A stretch of 64,000 nucleotides of DNA, taken from the NCBI RefSeq assembly GCF_009208585.1, contig NZ_WFLN01000004.1, forward strand, positions 699,526 to 763,525, written 5' to 3'. Numbering within the stretch: position 1 is the stretch's first letter; each line of letters opens with the position of its first letter. Source of the DNA: Fluviispira multicolorata (lineage in GTDB: Bacteria; Bdellovibrionota_B; Oligoflexia; Silvanigrellales; Silvanigrellaceae). A program made the translations under genes and the position numbers. This document shows positions 8,924-16,700 of this stretch, in pieces. The notes beneath the pieces are model-generated. The model had not been told where the DNA came from, made no database searches, and was given only the letters and a program-made list of their open reading frames with translations.

Positions 8924-9394
8924 TTACATTAACTGATTATTTTTGACGATAACTTCTGCAATATTATTTGTATTGTAGTTAGGGATTTGATAAGCAAGAC
9001 AAACTCTTTTAAATTTGTTATATGTTACCCAAGCCGTCAAACCTTGTGCTTGATAAACTTTAAACGCACATCTTGCATTCAAGACAGGGTTTTGTAAATC
9101 TTTTGCGCTCATCTTGCACTTTTCCATCCAAATGTCATTGATTTGAAATAAGCCATGATCTTTAGTGCTATTATTATTGTGCTTATTTATTGCATTTGGA
9201 TTAAAGTTTGATTCAAACTGCGCAATACATGTCACAACTGGAACTATTTCACGTGGAAACCCAGCTCGTTCTAAGGTTTTTGCAACCTGTTCTTTGCTCA
9301 TTTGACGATTTAATCGAGTGTCTTTTCTCTTTGCAGGCAAAGCAACCGCAGAAAAGCTTAATAAAATCATAAGTATATAAAAAAACCACTTCAT
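8924..9394 (-). CDS. Secreted lysozyme-like / lytic transglycosylase-fold muramidase (resembles c-type lysozyme)
   Basis: Predicted peptidoglycan-cleaving enzyme of 156 aa, exported by an N-terminal signal peptide (MKWFFYILMILLSFSAVALPA). The mature part has CIAQFESNFNPNAIN with the catalytic glutamate in ES, then STKDHGLFQIN, then ARCAFKVYQAQGLTAW and KRVCLAY. The ES...GLFQIN pattern is shared by SLT-type transglycosylases. The four cysteines, the D in KDHG and the RCA...VY...GLxAW segment align better by eye with animal c-type lysozyme (family GH22), where C30-C115 and C76-C94 form disulfides and Glu35/Asp52 catalyse. Start: an earlier ATG exists at 9427, but AAGGA lies 7 bases before the ATG at 9394, giving a normal signal peptide. 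A terminator follows. Confidence 0.82.
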   Translation of the reverse strand: MKWFFYILMILLSFSAVALPAKRKDTRLNRQMSKEQVAKTLERAGFPREIVPVVTCIAQFESNFNPNAINKHNNNSTKDHGLFQINDIWMEKCKMSAKDLQNPVLNARCAFKVYQAQGLTAWVTYNKFKRVCLAYQIPNYNTNNIAEVIVKNNQLM

Positions 9395-9438
9395 TGAATA
9401 TCCTTTATGAGGTTTTAAAATTTGCATTTAAGGTGATT

Positions 9439-9486
9439 ATAAGCTTAAGAGTAAAGCTTATGCTAAAATATATAGCAAATTTTATA
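9439..9486 (-). promoter_or_regulatory. Tandem palindromes in the upstream region of the lysozyme-like gene
   Basis: A perfect 8-bp inverted repeat with a 7-base spacer (9439-9446 and 9454-9461) abuts a second 5-bp one (9461-9465 and 9473-9477). A TATAAA on the minus strand at 9481-9486 could be a -10 element, which would place both palindromes at the transcript start, as operators or leader hairpins. No strong -35 is seen. This is a candidate only. Confidence 0.3.
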
Positions 9487-9521
9487 CCACTTATAAAGCT
9501 ATATTAACATTGGTATTTAAA

Positions 9522-9582
9522 ATGAAAGTTGCAATTGACCTGTATAAAAGATAGACACTTCACAAAAATCTGTCTATTTTTT
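9522..9582 (+). terminator. Ten-codon ORF ending in a terminator-like hairpin
   Basis: ATG at 9522 opens a ten-codon frame (MKVAIDLYKR) that stops at 9552-9554. The stop lies inside a hairpin with 7-bp arms (9551-9557 and 9571-9577) and a 13-base loop, followed by six T residues on the plus strand. There is no plus-strand gene upstream. It may end a small RNA or act as a leader/attenuator for the gene starting at 9694. Both are guesses; the hairpin itself is visible. Confidence 0.35.
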
Positions 9583-9693
9583 AATCAGTAATTGACTAAA
9601 ATGTTGTAATGTTGTCTTGCCATAAAATTCTATGCTAACTTCATTAGGTTGAATTGTTTAATTTTTGTATTTATCCTATTGTGAGAGCTAATA

Positions 9694-11595
9694 ATGAACG
9701 AAGATCTACAGAAAAATCCTAATAATAATTCTGATTCTCTACTGTCTCCATTTATAAGAGCACAGGCAAGATCAAAAATTATTGATAGCAAATTAAAAAC
9801 CTTTGACAATCGCTTTGCTCTCTTTCGTCTTTTAAGTACCATTGCACTGCTCGCTATTGTAGTTAATTATGCACAAAAATCGAACTCTACAACAACACTT
9901 CTGCTTATCATTCTTTTTTTAATCTTCTGTTTATTTACCTCTTGGATTCATAATATAATTCAAGCAAAACAAAAAAAATGGAACGCTGTTGCATTGAGCT
10001 ATGAACTCTCTGAAGCAAGATCTCAAAGAGATTTTGATTTTATAACTACCCAAAAATCCCCTTGGCACGATGAATGTATTGTTGTGCCTAAAGGCCATGT
10101 TTATTCATCTGATTTAGATATTCACACACAACTTTATTTATTACTAAACACATGCTCAACTAAAGAAGGTTCACAAAAACTATTTTCAATGCTTATGGAA
10201 GCCGGCATTCAACCTGAGCAAACACAAATTGTCATTGAAAGGTCTAAAAATGCTCAAACCTTAAGTCGAAAAACAAGACTCTTAAGGCATTTTGAATCAT
10301 TGCGTTTAAGTGAGTCTTTTTTACAAAAGTATTTTAAATTATATGAAAAAAAAGTCGAAGGAGAAAATTCTGAATTAGAAGAAAAAAAAGATTCAAATTC
10401 AATTGTTTCAATATCATTTCGAATATTTTATGCCTTTGTTAGTATTTGTGCGTGGTTCATTATTCTTATTCCTGCATTTAATAATTTTATTTCAACTGGA
10501 AATACAGAAGCCTTTTTACAACCCATTTTTTTATACACCGGTTTCCTATTACTTGGAACTCTAATCTTCACTCCAATCACTCAATTAGCAACTAAAGTTG
10601 CTCAATCATCTAAAACTCTTCAAGAAATAATTAATACATTAAATAATAACGAAAGTATTGCAGAATCACTCCAATTCACCTTTTTAAAGAAACAGGCAAA
10701 AGCAAAAATTAAATCATTAAATCTATTATTAGATCTTGTTTCTTTACGTGGAAATCCTATTTTTTGGGTAACACTCCATATTTTTCTTCCATTTGATGCT
10801 CTTGTTTGCCTTATTCTTCAATTGAAAATTAAAAACTTTTCAGCAACCCTTAAAGTTTGGGAAAATGAACTTTATGAATTTGATGTTATTGCAAGTTTTG
10901 CACGATTTGCAAGTGAAAATCCAAACAGTCGATTTGTTACGTTAAGTGAACGCAAGCAAGCATCAGATCAACAAATAGAGTGCACCCATCTCGGTCATCC
11001 GTTAATTGCCACTCAAAAGCGAATTTGCAATACCATTAAATTGCATAAGAGTTCACCAGTTGTTTTATTAACAGGCAGTAATATGGCTGGTAAAAGTACA
11101 TTTTTACGAACACTAGGAACAAATATTGTGCTTGCAAATATAGGAGCACCTGTTTTTGCAACAAAATTTATAATGCCACCATTTCGTCTTTTATGTGCCA
11201 TTCGTATTGATGACTCTTTGTCTGAAGGAACAAGTTATTTTTATGCCGAAGTAAAGCGCCTCCATTTTATTTTAAATTCATTAAATAATAGCTATCAAAA
11301 TCCTGGCTTTTTCTTAATAGATGAAATATTTAGAGGAACTAATAATAAGGAAAGATATATTGGCAGTTGGCATATTATTCATGCTCTCTTTGAAAAAAAT
11401 TCTTTTGGTTTTATTTCGACTCATGATCTTGCATTGACCGAACTGGATAAAAATGACTCGCGTCTAATAAATATGCACTTTAGAGAACATATTGAAGGAT
11501 TAAAACTCGCTTTTGATTATCTTATTAAAGAAGGCCCCTGCCCCACCACAAATGCTCTTTATATTATGAAACAACATGGCTTACCTGTACCATAA
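9694..11595 (+). CDS. Membrane-attached MutS-like ATPase
   Basis: Protein of 633 aa with the ATPase domain of the MutS family at its C-terminus: Walker A in GSNMAGKSTFLRTLG (about residue 460-475), the signature region DDSLSEGTSYFYAEVKRL, Walker B in FFLIDEIFRGTNNKER and the STHDLAL switch. The mismatch-recognition and connector domains of true MutS are absent. Instead there are hydrophobic segments around residues 47-90 and 245-305, probably two pairs of transmembrane helices. This architecture is known as MutS-related proteins in Bacteroidetes and others, with unknown role; it should not be taken as mismatch repair. The ATG follows GTGAGAGC. The gene is alone on its strand until the cytochrome gene. 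Confidence 0.88.
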   Translation: MNEDLQKNPNNNSDSLLSPFIRAQARSKIIDSKLKTFDNRFALFRLLSTIALLAIVVNYAQKSNSTTTLLLIILFLIFCLFTSWIHNIIQAKQKKWNAVALSYELSEARSQRDFDFITTQKSPWHDECIVVPKGHVYSSDLDIHTQLYLLLNTCSTKEGSQKLFSMLMEAGIQPEQTQIVIERSKNAQTLSRKTRLLRHFESLRLSESFLQKYFKLYEKKVEGENSELEEKKDSNSIVSISFRIFYAFVSICAWFIILIPAFNNFISTGNTEAFLQPIFLYTGFLLLGTLIFTPITQLATKVAQSSKTLQEIINTLNNNESIAESLQFTFLKKQAKAKIKSLNLLLDLVSLRGNPIFWVTLHIFLPFDALVCLILQLKIKNFSATLKVWENELYEFDVIASFARFASENPNSRFVTLSERKQASDQQIECTHLGHPLIATQKRICNTIKLHKSSPVVLLTGSNMAGKSTFLRTLGTNIVLANIGAPVFATKFIMPPFRLLCAIRIDDSLSEGTSYFYAEVKRLHFILNSLNNSYQNPGFFLIDEIFRGTNNKERYIGSWHIIHALFEKNSFGFISTHDLALTELDKNDSRLINMHFREHIEGLKLAFDYLIKEGPCPTTNALYIMKQHGLPVP

Positions 11596-11751
11596 AAAAC
11601 TCACTTTAATTTGAATTTTTATCATAAAACATGGAAGACCTATTTTGAGCACCCATACTTTGCAATTTTCAGATTAAAAATCTGATAAAAGCGTCAAAAT
11701 ATTGTAAATTAAATAATAAACAATACTTTTCCTATCAGGCAATAATAAATA

Positions 11752-11779
11752 TTGTTAAAATTTAATATCAAACTATAAT
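11752..11779 (+). promoter_or_regulatory. Sigma-70-like promoter of the cytochrome gene
   Basis: TTGTTA at 11752-11757 and a perfect TATAAT at 11774-11779 are separated by 16 bp. The predicted transcript would start a dozen bases before the ATG at 11800, leaving room only for the AAGG ribosome site. Confidence 0.5.
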
Positions 11780-11799
11780 ATGACTAAAATAAGGCTTTT

Positions 11800-12843
11800 A
11801 TGAAATTATTAAAAATTTCTTATTTCTTTATCGCTTTGACATCAACTCACTGTTATTCACAGCAAGAGACGTGGGATTTAAAAAAATATCCCCTTGGTAC
11901 AAAAATAACAAATATTAATGAAGCCAAATCACTCGTCGAAAAAATTGAAAAAAGAAAGAAACAGGCTTGGATAGAGCCAAATAAAAATGAACTTCCAAAA
12001 GGAAAGGAAGGAGAACTCATTCGTTATGGTATTGAACTTGTAACAAATACTTCTCAATTAATCGGACCAAAAGCAAAGAAGAAAGAACTACGTATATCTG
12101 CTAATAATTTAGATTGCGTTCACTGCCATCAAGTTGGACTCAGTGGATTACCTGGAACAAAAAAATATTCCATTCCTTGGATCAATAGCAAAAATGAATT
12201 TCCACAACTCGATATTAAATCGATGACTGTTAAGTCTATCGAAACTATAATTAGAGGAATGCTCGGAACCACTCCTCAAAAAATGTCAAATAATACGAAA
12301 GAAATGAAAGCAATAGTTGCTTACATAAACTGGCTTGGAAAAAAAACACAACTAAATATGAATATGGAAAATACAAAATTAGACAATCGCTTTAATTTAC
12401 CTAAAAGAGCATCGAATCCTATTAAAGGCAAAGCACTTTATAACACTCTTTGCTCTAGCTGCCATGGTATAGAAGGATTGGGTCTTAAAAAAGCGGATTT
12501 CGAACAAGGTGGAGGATATCAATTTCCACCTGTTGCAGGCGATGACACCTACAGTGATGGTGGGCATATGTACATGATTCCACTCTTAACTTCATTTTTA
12601 TATACGAATATGCCCATGGGAGCCACTCATGATAATCCGATTTTGAAAATTGACGATGCTTATGATATTTCAAGCTATATTAATAATAATTTAAAGAGAA
12701 AACACGATTCAAATAGGATGGTGCTTTATCCATTTAAGGAGTTGAGACCTGAGGGATTTGCCATCCCTGAGCACTTCAAAAATAGCAATCAAGAATTTGA
12801 AAAAGCTAAATTTGGACCATTTCAATCAAAGTTCTGGTGGTAA
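11800..12843 (+). CDS. Periplasmic diheme c-type cytochrome, TsdA-like
   Basis: Secreted cytochrome of 347 aa with a signal peptide (about residues 1-20) and two heme c attachment sites: CVHCH at residues 106-110 and CSSCH at about 218-222. The NMPMG motif after the second heme fits the distal heme ligand region of thiosulfate dehydrogenase TsdA and related SoxA-type diheme cytochromes. It likely transfers electrons in the periplasm; thiosulfate oxidation or tetrathionate reduction is the family activity but the substrate cannot be read here. No sox or other electron-transfer gene is adjacent. It is preceded by a good promoter and converges on the sensor-kinase operon with a 12 bp gap. Confidence 0.85.
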   Translation: MKLLKISYFFIALTSTHCYSQQETWDLKKYPLGTKITNINEAKSLVEKIEKRKKQAWIEPNKNELPKGKEGELIRYGIELVTNTSQLIGPKAKKKELRISANNLDCVHCHQVGLSGLPGTKKYSIPWINSKNEFPQLDIKSMTVKSIETIIRGMLGTTPQKMSNNTKEMKAIVAYINWLGKKTQLNMNMENTKLDNRFNLPKRASNPIKGKALYNTLCSSCHGIEGLGLKKADFEQGGGYQFPPVAGDDTYSDGGHMYMIPLLTSFLYTNMPMGATHDNPILKIDDAYDISSYINNNLKRKHDSNRMVLYPFKELRPEGFAIPEHFKNSNQEFEKAKFGPFQSKFWW

Positions 12844-12855
12844 AACTGAATTTAC

Positions 12856-14046
12856 CTATTTATTTACCAGATTTCGGGAAAATTTATTTTCACTCACTAC
12901 TTTATCATGAGAAGTTAAATTTGTAGAAATTTTATTTAAAATTTCTACACTCGCAGGCAGTGTGAAATAGAATTCAACTTTGCCCTCAGGAAATTGACTA
13001 TTTTTTACTGAATGACAATAAATTTTTCCAGTATGATTTTGAATGACTTTTTCGGCAATAGCAAGGCCAAGTCCAATCCCATTTTTTTTATCTCTGGTAT
13101 AAAAAGCTTTAAACAAACTTTCTATATTTTCTTCGGAAATAAATGAATTGCTATTTCCAATACAAAACTCAATATATAATATTTCATCAGTAAAAACTTC
13201 TCGAGTTTTAAACCAAATACTTCCTTTAAATTTCATTGCTTGTAGTGCATTCAACAAAATGTTTGAAAAGACCCTCTCAATTTTTAAAACATGCACCTTT
13301 ATCATATGATTGTGATCGAAGTGATATTCCATTGAAATATCTGACTTAGAATGAATGGTAAAAGTTTCTGTTACTATAGTTTCTATTAACGATTCTGGAT
13401 TTATATTCTCCAATATTAAATTTTCAGCATTTGCACCTATTTCCATAATATCAAGGAGCATACCATTCACTTTTTGGATAGATTTATTTACCTCTGGAAT
13501 CATCATTTCTAGCAAAGAATTCATTTGCTCAGAATCTTTTGTTTTTTCAAGGAGCATAAGACCTGCTCGTAAAAGTGCAAAAGGTTGACGAACGTCATGC
13601 GCAAGTAATTTTGTTGTCATTGCAATTGCAGCATTTTTTTCATGAGATTTTCTTTGAAACTCATTTATTCGATTAATAGAAGTATTCAAAATTTCATAGA
13701 GCTCATAAATTTCTTTTGATAGATTTTTTGGGATTTCAATTTCTTGGAGTGTGGTTGAATTTTTAAAGTGAGTGATTAAAAAAACCAAAGGAGAAATGCT
13801 ATTTTTTAACAAAATCCAAAGTAAAAATATGAGTGCTATGGAGATAAAAATCCAAATTATGAAAATCTTTTTTAAAATAAATAATGCTATTTCCTGAGAA
13901 AAATGCTTTTGTAAAAAACCTAAAAAAAACAGAGATGCTAAAATGAAAAAAACTATCCAAAAAACAAGAAAAGTACCAAGTATTTTTCTAATAAGCGGTG
14001 CACTACATGCGAATTTAAGGGTGGTTAAATTGTAAATAGCACGCAT
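12856..14046 (-). CDS. Sensor histidine kinase without adjacent response regulator
   Basis: Inner-membrane two-component kinase of 396 aa. Two hydrophobic segments (about 21-45 and 62-82) leave almost no periplasmic loop, so it may sense within the membrane or cytoplasm or through a partner. The H-box LLAHDVRQPFALL places the phospho-accepting His near residue 150; the N-box is NALQAM and the G-box is NGIGLGLAIAEKVIQNH. No regulator gene is next to it. It is the last gene of an apparent operon with the D-Ala-D-Ala dipeptidase (18 bp gap) and DUF819 protein, so its signal may concern cell-wall peptides. That link is contextual. Confidence 0.9.
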   Translation of the reverse strand: MRAIYNLTTLKFACSAPLIRKILGTFLVFWIVFFILASLFFLGFLQKHFSQEIALFILKKIFIIWIFISIALIFLLWILLKNSISPLVFLITHFKNSTTLQEIEIPKNLSKEIYELYEILNTSINRINEFQRKSHEKNAAIAMTTKLLAHDVRQPFALLRAGLMLLEKTKDSEQMNSLLEMMIPEVNKSIQKVNGMLLDIMEIGANAENLILENINPESLIETIVTETFTIHSKSDISMEYHFDHNHMIKVHVLKIERVFSNILLNALQAMKFKGSIWFKTREVFTDEILYIEFCIGNSNSFISEENIESLFKAFYTRDKKNGIGLGLAIAEKVIQNHTGKIYCHSVKNSQFPEGKVEFYFTLPASVEILNKISTNLTSHDKVVSENKFSRNLVNK

Positions 14047-14064
14047 AGGAGTGTCTCTTCTTTA

Positions 14065-14790
14065 TTATAACTCTTTTTCCATAGATTGATAAAACCATGT
14101 TACATTAAGGGTATTTGCCCAATGGCAATCACCCAAATCATAGTGCCACCACTCAGCATTATAGTTGACAAAACCTACGTATTTCATAGCATTGAATAAT
14201 AACCTACGATTCTTTCTGATTTCAAACCATTTTTCTTGTGTAAAGCCAAACTCAAGTTTAAATTCTTGTTCAAACCAATCTGTTTGAGAGCTTTCTGATA
14301 CTTCATCAAATTCAGTCCCCATATCTAATTCTTGAGCATTAAATGCTAAATTTAGGTCAATAGCACCACCACTATTGTGCATAGGAATTTCATAAAGAGA
14401 TTTTTCGTCTGGATGAACAATATATTCTTTTGTAATAGAAAAAAGCTCCGCATGTGATAAATTAGGGTTTAAATTTTTTTGTTGATCATAAATAAAGCGA
14501 AATAAATCATACTGAGTTTCAATGGTTCTAAACGCATCAAATACACAGAAATTAAATTCATTAGGCAACATTTCTAGTATTTGATTTAATTTTAAAACCA
14601 CAGCTGCCCTTGCATACATGGTATTTAAAACCCCTTTTAATTTTATCTCTTTATAGGAATGCAGTGATTTAATACGGAAATTTTGTTCAATAAAAATAGG
14701 ATTTGAGTTTAATTTCAGCCAATTGATTTCCTCTTGATTAGGCTTCTTGTAATCAAAAATAATGGGATTTTCAAAAAAATTGTTTATCAT
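14065..14790 (-). CDS. VanX/DdpX-family D-alanyl-D-alanine dipeptidase
   Basis: Zinc metallopeptidase (M15D family) that splits D-Ala-D-Ala. The 241 aa protein shows the family zinc motifs MHNSGGAIDLNL (His and Asp ligands) and EWWHYDLGD (catalytic Glu and third His ligand). No signal peptide is seen with this start, so it acts in the cytoplasm, as VanX does. The ATG at 14790 has GTGAGAG about 6-12 bases upstream and lies 7 bp after the stop of the DUF819 gene; a longer frame reaching 14856 overlaps that gene. No vanH or vanA ligase is nearby, so a role in recycling wall dipeptides as a nutrient is more likely than vancomycin resistance. Confidence 0.9.
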   Translation of the reverse strand: MINNFFENPIIFDYKKPNQEEINWLKLNSNPIFIEQNFRIKSLHSYKEIKLKGVLNTMYARAAVVLKLNQILEMLPNEFNFCVFDAFRTIETQYDLFRFIYDQQKNLNPNLSHAELFSITKEYIVHPDEKSLYEIPMHNSGGAIDLNLAFNAQELDMGTEFDEVSESSQTDWFEQEFKLEFGFTQEKWFEIRKNRRLLFNAMKYVGFVNYNAEWWHYDLGDCHWANTLNVTWFYQSMEKEL

Positions 14791-14797
14791 AAATCTC

Positions 14798-15898
14798 TCA
14801 CTTTGGTAAAATATATTGCAATAGATTAAACACAAAAACTCCGAAAAAATTGGCAATGGAATAGCCTAAAACCCCAAGGATAATCCCAATGGCAATTCCG
14901 CTTTTCCACTTTCGTGTCTGAGCTAAGGCAACGGCAGTCCCTGGACCTCCAATGAGAGCTTGAGAAATAATAGATGTTGCAATTTTATTTAGTTTGAATA
15001 AGCGCGCTGATATAAGAATAAAAAGCGAGTGAGTGAAAATGATTATAACGGGCATCATAATAATCGTTTTTGGTAAATTTAAAATAGCTTGTAAATCGGA
15101 TACAGCACCAATGCTAAAAAAGAAGCCCGCAAATAAAATTGCTCCTAATACATATGCCGATTTAAAATAATCCTTTAGTATTGGAGTTTGACCAGCAAAC
15201 AGTGCAAAAATACTTATCCACAGTATTTTATGCATAAAACCCACGTATTTTACAGCATATTCAGCAAGAATTACAATACCTAAAGCAACAAACAGACAAG
15301 CTAAAAGACTGACTATGCTCACCTGCACACCATCAAAATTACTGCCATCATCATCAGCAATTTTAAACTCTTCGCCTTTATCATTTGCAAACCAAATACA
15401 AATAATAAGCCAAAAGCTTGTGACAACACTGTCTAAGGCAAAGGTACCAATAAAATAATGGTTGGGAATTTCTAGTAGCTTCTGCATAGCAGCTGCATTT
15501 TCGAGGCCACCAATATAACTTGCAGTGAGTTGCGCTGCTATTTTATATGAATCAACTCCCAACTCATGTGCAGCGGTAAAACCTGCAATTAAACCACCGA
15601 GTATACTACCTAACATCCCAAATATAAAAACAAAAATTATTTTTAATGGTAATCTAATGAAATCAGAAAATTTAAAATCTAAAGTAACCATTGCAATAGC
15701 TAGTAATACAATAGGAGCTTGCAAAAAATCATACAATTCAGAATGAGCAGGGACAATACCAATTTGACTTAATAGCATGGCAAATAAAATCAACAGACAG
15801 ACGCTGCTAACATGAGAAATCCATGCTATATGACGCTCAATAGCATAACAAAATAGTGAAGATCCAAATATGATTAAAAGTATCATTTGAGTCGTCAT
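14798..15898 (-). CDS. DUF819-family polytopic membrane protein
   Basis: Inner-membrane protein of 366 aa with about ten hydrophobic segments. The opening ILLIIFGSSLFCYAIERH, the APIVLLAIAMVTLDFK stretch, the GGLENAAAMQKLL segment and the LIGGPGTAVALAQ segment match the DUF819 (YjcL-like) family as I remember it. The transport substrate of the family is not established. The ATG is preceded by AGG with a 5-base spacer. It is first of the DUF819-VanX-kinase operon, making it a candidate importer or sensor partner for D-Ala-D-Ala or similar small peptides; this is inference from gene order. Confidence 0.85.
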   Translation of the reverse strand: MTTQMILLIIFGSSLFCYAIERHIAWISHVSSVCLLILFAMLLSQIGIVPAHSELYDFLQAPIVLLAIAMVTLDFKFSDFIRLPLKIIFVFIFGMLGSILGGLIAGFTAAHELGVDSYKIAAQLTASYIGGLENAAAMQKLLEIPNHYFIGTFALDSVVTSFWLIICIWFANDKGEEFKIADDDGSNFDGVQVSIVSLLACLFVALGIVILAEYAVKYVGFMHKILWISIFALFAGQTPILKDYFKSAYVLGAILFAGFFFSIGAVSDLQAILNLPKTIIMMPVIIIFTHSLFILISARLFKLNKIATSIISQALIGGPGTAVALAQTRKWKSGIAIGIILGVLGYSIANFFGVFVFNLLQYILPK

Positions 15899-16068
15899 AA
15901 AAACCTAATAAAATTAATATGCAATTTTTTTTAGAAAAGCTTTTGAATAGAGCAGAATTACTATTTGCAAAAACAATTTCAAATGGAAATATTACTTTTC
16001 ATTTTAATTTTATTTTTGTCAAGTAATTGAAATTAAATATTTAATGTATTATTACCTGATAGATTACC

Positions 16069-16106
16069 AAAAAAAAATTAATTCATTAAATAATTAATTT
16101 TTTTTT
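16069..16106 (-). terminator. AT-only hairpin terminator after the GNAT gene
   Basis: A perfect 15-bp inverted repeat (16069-16083 and 16092-16106) with an 8-base loop has nine A and nine T at its outer ends. It lies 3 bp past the stop of the 16110-16679 gene, so it most likely terminates the minus-strand LRR-GNAT unit. The A/T runs would let it work in either direction. Confidence 0.65.
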
Positions 16107-16109
16107 ATT

Positions 16110-16679
16110 TTATTTCAAAATAAAACGAAATATTGGTATAATTCTTCCTGAAATAACGTCTGATTCTTTTTCACCTATTTGAGTTCCACCAAGACTTAAA
16201 TAGAAAGGCACAGCATTTGGATCTGCGGCAATTACAAAAGATGAGATTTTACTTTCACTCAATTCATACAAAAGCGCTTGCCATAAATTTTTTGCTATTC
16301 CAAGTTTCATGTAATCTGGATGAATAAATAAATATCCATCTGATACTTCTTCACTTTGAACTTTTTTGCGACACCAAAAACCAATTATTTGATTATTTAA
16401 TTCCGCAATTAAAGTAACAGAGCTATTGATAATTTCAGCATTAATAATTAAATCTTTCTTCCATAAATCCATCCACTCTAATGGATATCCCCAAGATTTT
16501 TTTGAAAGAAATGCTAATTCAGTCAGTTTGTCAGAGTCTTCTTCTTTGGCCAATCTAATTTTATAGTCAACATTAATGCGATCTCCATGTGCTTTTGGAG
16601 TTGAAATGAGCAAAAATTCAAGGTCAGTGTTGGCAAAGTTATGTATACTATGGACATTGTCTTGAGTTAAATTATTCAT
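16110..16679 (-). CDS. GNAT-family N-acetyltransferase
   Basis: Predicted acetyl-CoA-dependent transferase of 189 aa. The GNAT fold is suggested by YKIRLAKEEDSDKLTELAF, SVTLIAELNNQIIGFW, DGYLFIHPDYMKLGIAKNLWQALL (the acetyl-CoA pyrophosphate loop, a loose R/Q-x-x-G-x-A version) and PFYLSLGGTQIGEKE. The substrate is unknown. ATG at 16679 is preferred because AAGGGG lies 5 bases upstream; a TTG further up (16697) would place that site inside the gene. It follows the LRR gene with a 21 bp gap and is probably co-transcribed with it. Confidence 0.82.
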   Translation of the reverse strand: MNNLTQDNVHSIHNFANTDLEFLLISTPKAHGDRINVDYKIRLAKEEDSDKLTELAFLSKKSWGYPLEWMDLWKKDLIINAEIINSSVTLIAELNNQIIGFWCRKKVQSEEVSDGYLFIHPDYMKLGIAKNLWQALLYELSESKISSFVIAADPNAVPFYLSLGGTQIGEKESDVISGRIIPIFRFILK

Positions 16680-16700
16680 ATAGCCCCTTTTTAACAATTT

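Noticed and set aside
11666-11690. Terminator after the MutS-like gene
   Set aside because: A 7-bp stem TCAGATT/AATCTGA is present but has no T-run on the plus strand and is about 70 bp past the stop; too weak to call.
14065-14790. Vancomycin-resistance operon
   Set aside because: Only the dipeptidase is present; no vanH/vanA-like genes are adjacent, and VanX homologues are common in wall-peptide recycling.
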